This document shows positions 13,701 to 22,728 of a stretch of DNA of 64,000 nucleotides, in pieces. Position 1 is the first letter of the stretch. Every line of letters begins with the position of its first letter. Source of the stretch: Harmothoe impar (lineage: Eukaryota; Annelida; Polychaeta; Phyllodocida; Polynoidae); assembly GCA_947462335.1 (NCBI GenBank), contig OX381710.1, positions 64,661,303-64,725,302 on the forward strand, read 5' to 3'. A model generated the notes under the pieces. It saw nothing but the letters and a program-made list of their open reading frames with translations. It was not told the origin of the DNA and ran no database searches. Made by a program: the position numbers and the translations under genes.

Positions 13701-16700
13701 GGATGGGCCATCTTCAGTGACATCATACTCAGTGACCCGGGCACCTACACGTACGTCATCCTTGGCTATGTCTCACGAGATCAGGCCAATGTGAAAGTCT
13801 GATCTTTGACCGGCTTGATAGAAAATGCTTAGGGCTTGATAGAATAGAGATTTTAAAAGGCAGATGAAGATATGATCAGGCTAAAGAGGTAATTGGATGT
13901 TATAACACTTTAACTCAGAAATTTATTCGACCTAAATATCTATCTGCCCTAAATAAACCATTTTGTATCAAGCCGGTCAAAGATGGCACCCGGTCAAAGA
14001 TGCAACCAGTTAAAGACTTTCACCTTGGCCCGATATCGTGAGACACAGCCTTTGTTATGTAATGCAGGACTCTGAACCCTTTAGGATGGCTGATGCCTTA
14101 AAGCAACATTTGTCATGCCTGATGATGCAGTCATGCCAATCCTCTAGGAGTGTATCAACCCTGTAGGATCGGCATGATGCATGGATCCAACTCTAGATTG
14201 TAAGCTACACTGAAAACCCAGAGGAAAAAGTCATTATGACAACCTAGGACTTGAGAGTTTTCATTACTGATGACTTGAGGTCTTCAAATTTACAATACCT
14301 AAATCAACAAACTTAAGGTAGTCATTCTGGCTACCCAATTAATGTATTTACCTAAGGTCGTCATTATGACATCTTTGGTCTGAATGACTACCTAAAGTTG
14401 TCAGTTTTGATATTGTCAAAATGACGACCCTGAGGTTTTCAGCATACTCGACAGTGGTGCATTCCAACATGATGATGACAAGGGACATAAATGGTATATC
14501 CCTATGCCATCCTCAAAGATTTAAGAGTGGGGATATTGGAAATAGTGAAAGCATCAAAACACAAACTGCAACACAATATCCCAGATATTGAACATCATGG
14601 TAATTTTTAAATAATGGGAAGATACAACAGTAAGATATAATGTAAACATCACAGTCTCCATTAATTCGAAAGTGCAACAAATTCCTTGCTGACACAAGAC
14701 TTCTAGTATTGTGGCTGATATCGTTAGTATCTATACATCATCAATTATGTCTTATATCTCATACCAACTCTAAGAGCACTGTCACAGAGGCAGTAAAACA
14801 TGTCACTTCAGTATTGAATAACCCCAAATCTCCTTTTCACCCTGCAGCCTGGAGTTTGAGTTGGCGCACCCCACATCGTTTAACAACATCCGCAGCATAG
14901 TGTCGTCCACCCCTGTGGTGGTCACTAAGCGACCTCTCAGCCTGCACCCAGCACCCACCACGGCCACCGTCAGTGAGGCGTTCACTCTCCATCTAGCGGT
15001 CCAGGACCCCAGTGGTGCTGTGGTGACAGACCTCAACTGGAAGGTAGGTCTCACTGCATGAAACCAGCAATTTAAGTCTTGATTGAAGGTAGTTTTTATT
15101 GCTTAAGTGTCCCATTTAAGTATACATGTTTGGTAAAAATTGAATGCCTATGATATTTCCGGTAAATTAGAATAACTTAAATGTCATTGAATGCAATATA
15201 TTGCCAGGGTGCTTAGCGTCCAATATATTCTATTGTAATGTCTAAATCACATTATCTTCCATGAGTTTTGCCAGGCAAATCAAACAAAGGACACATAATG
15301 TTGCATGTCAATATCCAAAGTTGATAACTATGTGATTATTCCCCCTCAGGGCCACACCTGGACCTTCAGCCTGCGTCTACACAGCGCCTTCAGCGCTAAC
15401 CTGGCCGGGAACCTCACCGGGAACCTGGACAGTAACGGCCTCACAACCACTAACAAACTCACACTGGACAAGACGGGCTACTTCGCAGTGGAAGTCTTGG
15501 CGTCCTCTAAACCTGTTGGGTATGACCTTCAGGGATATGCCATTGTCCATGTGCTTCCTGCCAACTTCAGCTTCTCCGCAGTGGAGACCACGGCCACCTT
15601 GTCCATCACAGTCGATGCTAACCACTCTGTACTTGTGCAGCCTGGGGCCTTTAAAGCCCACCTTGCCAATAAACTACAGACATTGTTCGGTGCTGCTAGT
15701 GGTACACTCATATCCAACATCACCATTGTGGGCACAGGTATGTATTCAATGCAACATTGAGCTACTATACGTGTTAACATAATTATGAACGTTTATCAAG
15801 ATACACAACATACACATACATATGGTCTTCAATCCTTGAGCGCAACTGAAAATAATATGTGTTGTTTCAGTATCTGGAATTATAGGATTGTATATAATAC
15901 CATACCACAGAGGAATATTAGTGGCTGGTTAAATAAGCCCCTAATGACCTTAGACTTGCCACTCCTCTCACATTAACAGGCAATAACTAATTCTAGCAAT
16001 TCTCTAGAGAAAATTGACTGAATTATAAGATTCCATACACACTTCTTTTAAAACACGGAGTGGGGTCACTGAGGCCTCTATTGACAGATCAGTAATCAGC
16101 TTAGCTTGAAAAAAGTGTTAATACATAACTACTCTAACTAAAAGTGCCGATAAGGTATTTGTAGAGTGATATATTTTTCAATTGGGACCATTCCCAGGGG
16201 TAGCCACTAACGCTGGCCCGGGAGCCAATTACCCGTAGTTTTGGGTCCGCGCCTGTAGATCTCTTCAAAATTAGCTTGAAGTTTTGCAAGATTTTTGAGG
16301 GGAACATACCTGACAAGTATAGCTATGTAATATGTCGTTGGAAAGAAAAAGATGCGAGCGAATTAGGCAATTTAGTTTGATTTTAACATAGCTATGACAG
16401 GAATATATATATCTCTGAAAAAAGTAAAATTTGTTCCCTGGCTCACAGCTGAAGGCTGGGCCCATAGATTTCTGGAGCTACGGGCCCGGGTGGCCCACGG
16501 CTGAGAAAGTTAGGGTCAACCCCTGCGTTCATTAAGTGTGTGGTGTTGTATTCTGCAGGCCCCTACACGGTGAGCTTCGTGGTGAGCGGGACAGCAGCAG
16601 CAGTGAACAGCAGCGTGAGAAGCCTGGGGGCCTACGTCAACGAGTCGTGTCCCGCGCTGACATGGCTCACCGTGAAACTCACCTGTAGCACCCTGCTGGT

Positions 16701-19680
16701 CAACGGGACACCCCACAACGCTACACCGGCCCCTGCCACACCTAAGGTAAGGACACCCAAAGTATGGGACACCCAAAGTATGGGACACCCCACAACGCTA
16801 CACCTGCCCCTGTCACACCTAAGGTAAGGACACCCTCAGTATGGGACACCCAAAGTATGGGACACCCCACAACGCTACACTGGCGCCTGCCACACCTAAG
16901 GTACGGACACCCAAAGTACAGGACACCCAAAGTATGGGACTGCCAAAGTATGGGACACCCAAATATGGGACACCCAAAGTACAGGACACCCAAAGATAAG
17001 GACACCCAAAGTATGGGGCTACCAAAGTATGGGACATCCAAAGTATGGGACACCCAAAGTACAGGACACCCAAAGTATGGGACACCCAAAGTACGGGACA
17101 CCCAAAGTATGGGACACCCAAAGTACGGGACACCCCACAATGCCACAACTAAGATAAGGACACCCAAAGTACAGGACACCCAAAGTATGGGACTACCAAA
17201 GTATGGGACACCCAAAGTATGGGACACCCAAAGTATGGGACACCCAAAGTATGGGACACCCCACAACGCCACACCTGGAAGGCGTTTCACAAAGGACACA
17301 ATAACATATTCAAATGCAAAGTGTTTCTAAAGGCCCAGCACTATTAATTATGAGTTACTATTGTTCAGTGGCTGCACTGCTCGTAAGTAAATGGGCAGAA
17401 GGGGAAGTGTTTCACAAGCATTTACTGGTAGTGGTTCTGACTAGTGGTAGGACTACTATTAAGAAAGCTACGAGTGCAATTTCAGTGTTTCATAAGCCTT
17501 AAACACGGAGGCCTATATACCATCTCCTGTTTTGAAATACTTCTGCATTTATTGCCCCCCCCCCCAAAAAAAAAAAAATGAAAAGAAAAAAGGTTTCCAG
17601 TTGAAGTGTACATATTTACAACTTTAATTTAATATTTTGGTTTATGTGGCTAGTGTATTATGAAATGACATTTTAGCCACAACAAATGCTCATTCTTGGC
17701 TATTCTATACTCTATAAGAGTGCTGAATAAGGGTCAGAATAGAACAGATAGAATGAGAATACATGAATTTTAAAAGACTTATTGTTTCATGAATTCTATT
17801 CTATTGGGAGGGGTAGTCGTCACTCATGAGATCACTTTTAGAACAATCCTTCTGAAACACTTCATAAAATTGCCATTTTACATTCTATTCCTACTCATAT
17901 TCAGCACTCAGATAGAATATTCCAAATTTACATTTGCTTGTGAAACAGCTTCCAGCCCCCCCCCCCCCCCCCACGAATGGTAAGGGTACGAATGGTAAGG
18001 GTGTAGACAACTGTATTCTGACAACATATCAATGTTTCCATGTAACAGCATGTGATACAATAAGGTAAAATCCTTAAAGCAGAACTAGGTATTCCGGGCC
18101 ATATCCTAATCCTAGATTTCAAAATTAAGTAGAGACTCTTATGATGCAAATATACATTATATACAATACCCTTAGCTTGTGGTCTATCACCTTTTGTGCC
18201 TATCTACAGTGTTATGTTTCTATGTTGTTGCCCCCACAGCCCACCCCAGCAGACATAACGCTGCCCCTGGTGCTGGGGATCTGTGTCCCTGTGGGCGTCA
18301 TACTGCTCATCGTCATTGCAGTGGTTTGTGTCCTCAAACGGGGTAACACCAAAGGCAGTAAGTACTAGTTACCTCTCATCACCCATGTATACAACTGTTC
18401 CCAGCTAACAAAAAAAAACGTTTTTTTACGTCAAAATAACGTTTTAAAACTTTATATAACGTTATACAATAGTAAGGAGCCTTAGAGAAACGTTATATAA
18501 CGTTAAATGACATTATACAATGTGGTTTAACGTTTTTTTGTTTATTGGGTTGTGCCATCTAGGATGTATTCCATGGCAATGTCCACCGCTGAATTATGTG
18601 CCTATGCACTATGTTATCACACCAAAGCACACAACTAAATCCTCTATGGGCACATTTGTATAACCGTAGTTCCTATAAGGGTCATCTGTTGGACCTTTGT
18701 TCCTACAAGGGATTCATTCAAAAAAGAGGGTATCAGCATCAGCGAGTTTAAGGAATTCTAAACTAAAGCGTATTTTATTTCACTGATAATGCTATCAGCA
18801 TCTTCAGAAAGGCGATGACTTGACAAGTCATGGTGAATGCACGCCGTGCTGTAATGTGATGTGTGGCATGAAGTAGTTAAACCACAGTTGTAGCTCTGTA
18901 GGCTTTATATTGCCGACAGTCTAGGCTGAACACGAGTCGCAGACGAGTGTACTCAGCCGTGGATACGCCAATATAATGTATACATGAGTTATAGCGTGGT
19001 TTAATTGACTTATGCCACGCCAGTGGTGAGTGTTTTCTCACCTTTTGTATTTCATATACAGTGGAGTTATTTCTTTTGTTCTGCCGGCCAAGTGTGGTAT
19101 GCGTGTACATGTGTGCTTCTCACCCCTCACAGAGGCGCCGCCTGGTGTGGTGTCCGGGACCCCTGAGCCGGGACACAAGGCGGGGGCCTTGCCGCAGTTC
19201 ACCAGTCAGTCAGGGCTGCTGTCCTCCAGGGCCTCCTCCATGGTGTCCACCAACCCGGCTGGCAGGGCCCCCGACCAGCGCTCCTTCAGCAGCACCGACA
19301 GCAGCGCCAACAGCAGCCCCAGTCTGGGCAGCACGTCTGGGCTCCTCTCCAACAGGTCCCCCACCCCCCACGACGCCCCCAGCTCTGCCGCTGCAGCCCA
19401 GCGTGCCGCCGCCAGCCCCAACACGGCCACACCACCCACAGCAAGGCCCAAAAGTGGCTGGAAGAATCGGCTCAGCCTCAGCCGCGGCACCAAGAAGAGC
19501 AAGCCACTGCAGGTGACCCCCCGAGGACAGGGCCCCACCCCTCCACCAGCCGACTACACCGACCCGCCTCCCCCCACCCTCCACAGTGAGGACAGTGCCT
19601 GCTCCCAGTCCTCCAAACAGGGGGTCACTGTGGCCTACTCACCCAGGGAGATCAGCTTCAACATGTCTGACGTCAGCTAG
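1..19680 (+). CDS. PKHD1L1: Fibrocystin-L (PKHD1L1)-family membrane protein, 3' part, 21 exons
   Basis: This is the C-terminal ~1,660 residues of a large single-pass surface protein; the 5' part lies outside the window. Proposed exons: about 32-149, 894-1177, 1950-2204, 2683-2874, 3481-3714, 4283-4495, 4885-5433, 6495-6666, 7292-7524, 7944-8112, 9211-9308, 10034-10183, 10472-10743, 11883-12080, 12519-12767, 13584-13750, 14848-15043, 15350-15737, 16559-16746, 18240-18357, 19133-19680. All have AG/GT borders, and phases agree at every junction except the first. The order G8, PbH1 repeats, Cys-containing extracellular stretch, RRRR site, transmembrane helix, cytoplasmic tail matches the end of PKHD1/PKHD1L1 proteins. 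Only one G8 is present, so it is probably the second of the family's two. The tail (~190 residues) is closer in length to fibrocystin than to vertebrate PKHD1L1, so PKHD1 and PKHD1L1 cannot be separated. TMEM2/CEMIP also carry G8 and PbH1, but lack this C-terminal layout. Molecular function is inferred only from the family. Confidence 0.82.
32..2204 (+). CDS. G8 domain exons of the PKHD1L1-like gene
   Basis: Exons 32-149, 894-1177 and 1950-2204 encode a G8 domain. The first gives TWGTSGTCGSW and AGAKVTIT. The second gives LTAGYTVLDVTG, FESIVVKKGATLEV and a Gly-rich strand ending in GEIKICLKG. The third gives VFGGLDMHGSP, a phrase typical of the segment after the G8 core in fibrocystins, then DDEVVIAPTGYSAWHTE. 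G8 is a glycine-rich all-beta module found in PKHD1, PKHD1L1, TMEM2 and CEMIP. The 894-1177 and 1950-2204 join is in phase (phase 1). The 149 to 894 join is one base out of phase with every AG I can find, so a micro-exon in 150-893 or a sequence indel is possible. The first exon could also begin at 13 or 21. Confidence 0.75.
602..808. mobile_element. TIR element, AGGGAGTGGTCATT family, copy 1
   Basis: It begins AGGGAGTGGTCATTTTTTAA (605) and ends in a degenerate inverse (TTTAACAAATTACCACTTAA). Between them are GTCCCCC/GGGGTCCAAA tracts shared with the copy at 42914-43237. It lies in the intron before the exon at 894. The long C-runs near 750-783 belong to it. Confidence 0.75.
1386..1650 (+). 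repeat. Dispersed ~265-bp repeat, copy 1
   Basis: It shares CATTCGGTC-TGCAGTTTGCC, ACCAAAATCAAAGTCTTG, CTCTCCAAATTGTAAC and AAAAGCCCAGAATCTGCA, in order, with 3816-4075. Both lie in introns of the PKHD1L1-like gene. No inverted ends seen. Confidence 0.75.
1673..1705. repeat. (AG)n microsatellite
   Basis: About 16 uninterrupted AG units in intron 2 of the PKHD1L1-like gene. Confidence 0.95.
2552..2616. repeat. Palindromic gcatgaatgcag repeat (intron 3)
   Basis: GATGCGTGAATGCAGCCCTG ... GGCCTGCATTCATGCATCAT forms a hairpin. It is a core of the family found at about 9350, 11150, 26800, 48430 and 54330. Confidence 0.7.
2945..3111. repeat. Dispersed repeat with GGTTAGTCATAGGGACATTG, copy 1
   Basis: The reverse complement of 6190-6345: shared blocks are CTAGGTTAGTCATAG, GACATTGGTC and GCCTTACTCAAAA. 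It immediately precedes the 33-bp tandem array. Confidence 0.65.
3112..3290 (+). repeat. 33-bp tandem repeat, about 5.4 copies
   Basis: Unit AATATCGGGTCATGTCTCCG plus GGTAGAAACAGTA, starting at 3112, 3145, 3178, 3211, 3244 and 3277. Because 33 is divisible by three, it stays open on both strands and makes 11-residue repeat peptides. It lies inside an intron, so coding is unlikely. Confidence 0.9.
3481..5433 (+). CDS. PbH1 (right-handed beta-helix) exons of the PKHD1L1-like gene
   Basis: Exons 3481-3714, 4283-4495 and 4885-5433 read through short beta-strand repeats ending in Asn or Asp turns: ARISNVEFDRCGQEGY, SYIRSNAFHEG, NFTITDNVVHHTVGQG, VTVKGNLVVLS, VILQDNAVAGCERIGYR, SVWRNNTAHSG and IVVADSMFCENSVSV. 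This spacing is that of PbH1 repeats, which form a parallel beta-helix and in PKHD1-family proteins follow the G8 domain. All three junctions are phase 1. The exon 2683-2874 between the G8 and the helix encodes CKGTAAGGCVMAAEVG and LTRNIKIVGHDD, also typical of the family. Confidence 0.75.
3816..4075 (+). repeat. Dispersed ~265-bp repeat, copy 2
   Basis: A same-strand diverged copy of 1386-1650; the ordered shared blocks suggest ~80% identity by eye. Confidence 0.75.
5547..5832. mobile_element. TIR element, AGATGACTAGCTGGTC family
   Basis: Terminal inverted repeats of about 33 bp, starting AGATGACTAGCTGGTCTG and continuing to TACC...TGAGTA, with only about two mismatches between ends. Total 286 bp, no ORF. 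Intronic in the PKHD1L1-like gene. Confidence 0.85.
6190..6345. repeat. Dispersed repeat with GGTTAGTCATAGGGACATTG, copy 2
   Basis: An inverted relative of 2945-3111 (TTGAGTAAGGCATTAGTC, GACCAATGTCTCTATGACTA). Short direct repeats TTTTGGCTCCCT-TACGACCAA lie just upstream at ~6060 and 6118. Confidence 0.65.
6698..6882. mobile_element. TIR element, GTGCATTTTCCAT family
   Basis: Imperfect ~55-bp inverted ends: GGTGCATTTTCCATCAGCC and GTCGGCCGCTAG on the left, with inverses on the right. It starts 31 bp after the donor of exon 6495-6666. The motif CTAGCGGCCGA recurs near 8857. Confidence 0.75.
7071..7211. mobile_element. TIR element, TTAACCCTTTAA family (gcatgaatgcag group)
   Basis: The left end TTAACCCTTTAACTATTAAG and right end inverse CCTTTAAGGGTTAA bracket a 140-bp element containing the GACATGATGGC motif seen in related copies. 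Confidence 0.65.
8518..9053. mobile_element. TIR element with CCTGTATGCCCAC ends and internal hairpin
   Basis: CCTGTATGCCCACTCC (8518) is inverted at 8974-8991 (GTGGGCATACAGG) and repeated directly at ~9042. The segment 8975-9053 is a near-perfect hairpin of its own (GTGACCCTTATGAAGGGTCAC core). Several CCGATTT motifs lie between. This may be one element with a duplicated end. Confidence 0.65.
9346..9412. repeat. Palindromic gcatgaatgcag repeat (intron 11)
   Basis: TTGATGCATGAATGCAGC ... GCCTGCATTCATGCATTATG, an almost perfect hairpin with a short spacer. Same family as at 2552. Confidence 0.7.
9736..9874. mobile_element. Small TIR element, GGACGTTCAACAA ends
   Basis: The left end GGACGTTCAACAATTATGTC and right inverse GACATACTTGTTGAACGTTCC-like sequence bracket 139 bp without ORF. 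Confidence 0.75.
11135..11275. mobile_element. gcatgaatgcag-family element (intron 13)
   Basis: GTGCATCATGACGATCC, then AGCCCTGGTGAGCTACTCAC and CAGGGCTGCATGAATACATC form the family palindrome. Confidence 0.6.
11883..12080 (+). CDS. Exon with tetrabasic (furin-like) site, PKHD1L1-like gene
   Basis: This phase 0-0 exon begins IPAHKVKVVSIVSAAGSG and continues SSGRRRRAIDEVEV. The RRRR (11946-11957) fits the R-X-[KR]-R consensus for proprotein convertases and is preceded by a flexible Gly/Ser linker. The flanking KVKVV and VEVIIQITDS strands look like halves of one membrane-proximal fold. Fibrocystin is known to be cleaved by proprotein convertases and to stay tethered; that this site is used here is inference. 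Confidence 0.6.
12144..12208. repeat. 65-bp palindrome (CTTATTAGGCGCTTAT)
   Basis: CTTATTAGGCGCTTATATTA then AGCCCT, inverted as AGGGCTTAATAAACGCTTAA, with a 12-nt loop. It is probably a tiny foldback element. Confidence 0.65.
13020..13492. mobile_element. Element with ~110-bp inverted ends (GGTTGGTGTGG)
   Basis: The ends GGTTGGTGTGGAGACCAATA and CACCACACCAACC, plus inner GGGTGCTGATTCCGAATCTG / CAGATTCGGAATCAGCACCC, are inverse over about 110 bp. It is intronic, about 90 bp before exon 13584-13750. Confidence 0.8.
13764..14050. mobile_element. GGCTGTGTCTCACGA TIR element, copy 1, abutting a splice donor
   Basis: The ends are GGCTATGTCTCACGAGATCA and inverted GATATCGTGAGACACAGCC. Subterminal repeats CGGTCAAAGATG and TTTGACCGG match the copy at 30418. 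The element begins 13 bases after the donor GT of exon 13584-13750. Confidence 0.8.
14210..14442. mobile_element. Foldback element, CTGAAAACC ends
   Basis: CTGAAAACCCAGAGGAAAAA and inverse (CCTGAGGTTTTCAG) bracket a series of CTTAGGT/GTCATT-TGAC half-palindromes. No ORF. Confidence 0.65.
16695..17275 (+). repeat. 17-bp minisatellite derived from an exon 3' end and its splice donor
   Basis: The core unit GACACCCAAAGTATGGG (17 bp) is repeated many times, with GTACAGG and GTACGGG variants. Interspersed are longer units copying the end of exon 16559-16746: GGGACACCCCACAACGCTAC followed by ACCCCTGCCACACCTAAGGTAAGG-like sequence, at about 16699, 16789 and 16862, with partial copies near 17128 and 17252. 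The exon's own donor (AAG/GTAAGG at 16744-16752) is therefore the first member of the array. Open frames of ~185 codons on both strands are a by-product of the repeat. Confidence 0.9.
18240..18357 (+). CDS. Transmembrane exon of the PKHD1L1-like gene
   Basis: The exon encodes PTPADITLPLVLGICVPVG followed by VILLIVIAVVCVL and the stop-transfer KRGNTKG. About 24 apolar residues followed by basic residues make a clear type I transmembrane helix. It starts in phase 0 after exon 16559-16746 and ends in phase 1, matching the last exon. Confidence 0.8.
18400..18549. mobile_element. CCCAGCTAACAAA TIR element rich in AACGTTAT, copy 1
   Basis: A 150-bp element with ends CCCAGCTAACAAAAA and inverted TTTGTTTATTGGG. 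The interior is made of AACGTTATATAACGTTA-like palindromes. It lies in the intron before the PKHD1L1-like tail exon. Confidence 0.8.
19133..19680 (+). CDS. Cytoplasmic-tail exon of the PKHD1L1-like gene
   Basis: This last coding exon gives ~182 residues, very rich in Ser, Pro, Ala and Thr, with basic patches (KSGWKNRLSLSRGTKKSK) and a proline run (PTPPPADYTDPPPP). The stop TAG is at 19678-19680. No folded domain is visible, so it is probably a disordered, phosphorylatable tail. The large overlapping open frames on both strands here arise from high GC and are not separate genes. Confidence 0.75.
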
Positions 19681-20305
19681 AAACCCTCTTTGCTGAACTA
19701 GATGTCAGCGAGACACAAACCTGGTATATCTGACATCAACTATGGTCTTGCTAAGTATTATGTCAGCAAGTCTAACTTAATATCACATACATTAGTTAAA
19801 AACCGTCAAGTGTAGCTAAACCTCTGCTGGCATGCGAACTAAAGTAGTACATGTATATATTCAAGTATGACTAACTTGTTGGAAGCTAAGTACTGGAAAG
19901 GGTACATTTGCCTTAGCATTTGCCAACACCCTCTGTACATTTGTACCTCCTCTTAGTTTTAGTGATTTGAATTTGCATGGACTTTTATTTTTAAGAAACG
20001 TTTATACACAGATTATCCCTCAGCAACTATGAATGGTCCAACTATTTGTGTTTAGTGTTCTTTATCTGCCTAATCTGAATATGATAAATATTGGTCAACA
20101 CTTAGATTTCTTCTTAGGTTATTTAAGCTCAAAAGCTGCAGCTCATAATTCTCAAGTTGGTGTGTAGAGAACACTTTTGGCAGCTTTACCCGATGCACCT
20201 TGCCCATGTATCATGAGAAATTACTATTTTGTGTGCTTATTCACATACTGGTGAATTTTCAAAAGAATGATCATACATAGACACCTTCTTAATAGGCTGT
20301 CATAA

Positions 20306-20528
20306 GGCCAAAAAAATAAGGTTTGTTTCAGGTCACCCTACCGACCCTATCAAAACAGGGCCGACCCTATTTTTTTTAATGCAATTTTGAAGAAATTTTT
20401 ATATTTTTACACTTTTTGGGGGTCAATTTTAGGTTTACAAAAAAGTTTTAAACAAAAAGAAAATTCGACCTACCGACCCTAGACTTTCTGCCCATGTTAC
20501 CTGAAACAAACCTTTTTTTAATTTGGCC
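20306..20528. mobile_element. GGCCAAAA TIR element, copy 1 (in 3'UTR)
   Basis: The ends are GGCCAAAAAAATAAGGTTTG and inverted AAACCTTTTTTTAATTTGGCC-like sequence, with a subterminal TTTCAGGT and GGGTCGGTAGG. It is 223 bp, with no ORF. A second copy in opposite orientation lies at 27536-27753. Confidence 0.85.
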
Positions 20529-20851
20529 TCACTATAATGATACATGTGTGCCTTCTGTGAAGAGGATTGCTTTTTGACACATGGTGCCATAACACACCAT
20601 AAGAAATTGATTATGAGTGAGAAACCCTTATATTTATTCATAGTAAGTAGTGTTACTACATAGTTATGTGCACATTGTTTATGTTAATGTAATGAACTGA
20701 CGGAATTCCCATTAGAAATTGACAATGGACTCTAGAGAGGGCAAAACTAGAAATAAATAGCTGTATTGTGTGTGATTTGATTTGAATATAGTGCACATTA
20801 TTTTACTGGAACCTTATGTATATTCATGTAATTTTAGTTATATATGAATGA

Positions 20852-20857
20852 AATAAA
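20852..20857 (+). promoter_or_regulatory. Candidate polyadenylation signal AATAAA
   Basis: This canonical hexamer lies about 1.17 kb after the stop of the PKHD1L1-like gene, with a TG/T-rich stretch just downstream. The placement is plausible but no transcript evidence is available. Confidence 0.4.
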
Positions 20858-22261
20858 CAAGCATCGGCGATTCTAACTGTCTTCTTCTTTACTGTGCAAG
20901 TGGACACCCAGGTCTGTAAATATGATAATATGGAATAGCTGATGGCTGATTGCGTGTCCATTCAACCAGCGGCTGACCGGGTCACCTCCTATGGCAGCCA
21001 TCTTGTCCCCTAAATTAAATATGTTTTTTTGGGGTTGTTCTGTTCATCACATTGATTATGCCTGTTCGAAAATCAGTTAATATAACAGAGACCAGTTACA
21101 GGCATTGTCTTAGATAAATATGCTCCATTTACAGTGGCACAGTCACAATTGAGTAACACAACCCGGTGATTGGAATAAAGGTTATTTTATTTTAATATAA
21201 CATTATTAATATTACGGTACAAGTATAATACCAAACGACCTTGTTTGTAAATGAGTAACAACCGAATATAATGGATGGTTGAGGTAAAGTAACATCACAG
21301 TATTATTAATTGCGATTTTGGGAAACACAAGTATTATATATGCACTATTGTGTGACTAATAAATAACGTCACAGTATGACCAATCAGTTAAGCGATTAAT
21401 TCATAACATGTGTAAACTGCTTCTCCACCGCTCTGCTACGGTACTTGAGCTACCATAGGCGGGTAGTGCACTCTCCACGCGCGTTTGGGCTGCCCCGAGC
21501 AATACGTGCCTGCTACAATACCATGAAGTTAATTGCAGTAATACACCGTCAATTGATTTACGGTGATGCTTGACACAACACAACAACAGAATTGTGGTAA
21601 TACCCTAGAATGAATTACAGTGATACCCTTGATATATTGGAACAGGTATCATACAAAAACTACTAGGATATGTACACCAGATGAAGGCATAGGTATATTA
21701 CCTCTGCTATTCACAGAACATATTGTCCAAAGAACAGGCTTCATTACAATATGAAATGGCCTTAATTCACCTTAGCCATCTTTGATTACCTAAATTCGAA
21801 TTAACGTGATAGGGGTAGACACCTGCTTGAAGGGTGATCTAGAGATCAGTATGTTTACTCATCACTGTATTAGGTCTAGGTTTCCCCTGAAACCCAAAAT
21901 GTCTCTTTTAGTGTAAGTAGTATACTAAACTGCAATGATAACCCTATGTACATCTTCCTTAGCTGACCAGGAGCATGTGGATTAGTGACCTTGGTTATGG
22001 GAGACAATCGTGCCTTTCTTCCAAGCTATAGGAAATGTCATGGTTGTAACACTTAATTCTAGTAGATTTTTAAAGGGCTTAATCAGAATCCATAAACAAA
22101 CTCCAGTAATCTATCTGACTGATCATCCAAACCGGTTGATTTATACATATCAATATTGTTTACTTTTTTAAGTACATCCTTCACAGGGAAAGGAACCGAG
22201 TCTCCTCCCTCAGTTGAGGTTCAGGTAGGGTCTGTCCGAAGAGGAGAGGAGGGGCGGGGGT

Positions 22262-22728
22262 GTACAACTTCTAAGTGTATCAATGCTGCTAACTGTAGTA
22301 ACTGCATTTAGCAGTCAACCATCAAACTGCTAACTGTGTAAAAGAACCTCTAAGTGTATTAATTTCTAGGGATGTCTGTTATATGGACATTCAACTCCTG
22401 TCTGTATCAATAAATGCTATCTGTATCATAATAGGAATATAGTGTAATATGTTAGAAATATGTTTCTTTGGCCATAGAATAAGATTATTGGGTCAAAATT
22501 GGAATTTAATGGGTTATAGAATCCATTTTCAGTGTAAAAGTTTTACCTTCTCAAAGACAGTCATAAGGTTATCTTACCAACTGTTATGTGTATTAATGTC
22601 CTTAACTGTATCAATATAATTTGATACACCTAGCAGTTTTTTGATACACTTAACAGTTGGATGGCTAACTGCTAATTGTAGCTACTGCAGTTAGCAGGAT
22701 TGATACACTTAGCAGTTAACTGTTGTAC
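22262..22728. mobile_element. Foldback element, GTACAAC ends, AACTGCTAAGTGTATCA repeats
   Basis: Terminal inverted repeats of ~75 bp: left GTACAACTTCTAAGTGTATC, right inverse of GTACAACAGTTAACTGCTAA. CTGCTAACTG / CTAAGTGTATCA motifs recur inside. G-rich runs sit on both flanks. Confidence 0.8.

Larger units (their letters stand above)
19681..20880 (+). other. Probable 3'UTR of the PKHD1L1-like gene
   Basis: This AT-rich non-coding stretch follows the stop codon. AATAAA occurs at 20752-20757 and, within GAAATAAACAAG, at 20852-20857; the second is the likelier end because sequence character changes soon after. It contains one complete copy of a GGCC-ended TIR element (20306-20528), so that repeat is probably transcribed. 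Confidence 0.5.

Noticed and set aside
16190..16510. Possible TIR element (GGCCCGGGAGCC / CTACGGGCCCGGGTGGCCC)
   Set aside because: The inverted match is short and GC-driven; ends could not be defined.
16742..17330. Overlapping ~185-codon open frames on both strands (Cys/Trp-rich on minus)
   Set aside because: They are translations of the 17-bp minisatellite in an intron; repeat sequence free of stops explains them.
19206..19584. Minus-strand frames of 110 and 124 codons
   Set aside because: Shadows of the GC-rich Ser/Pro tail exon on the plus strand.
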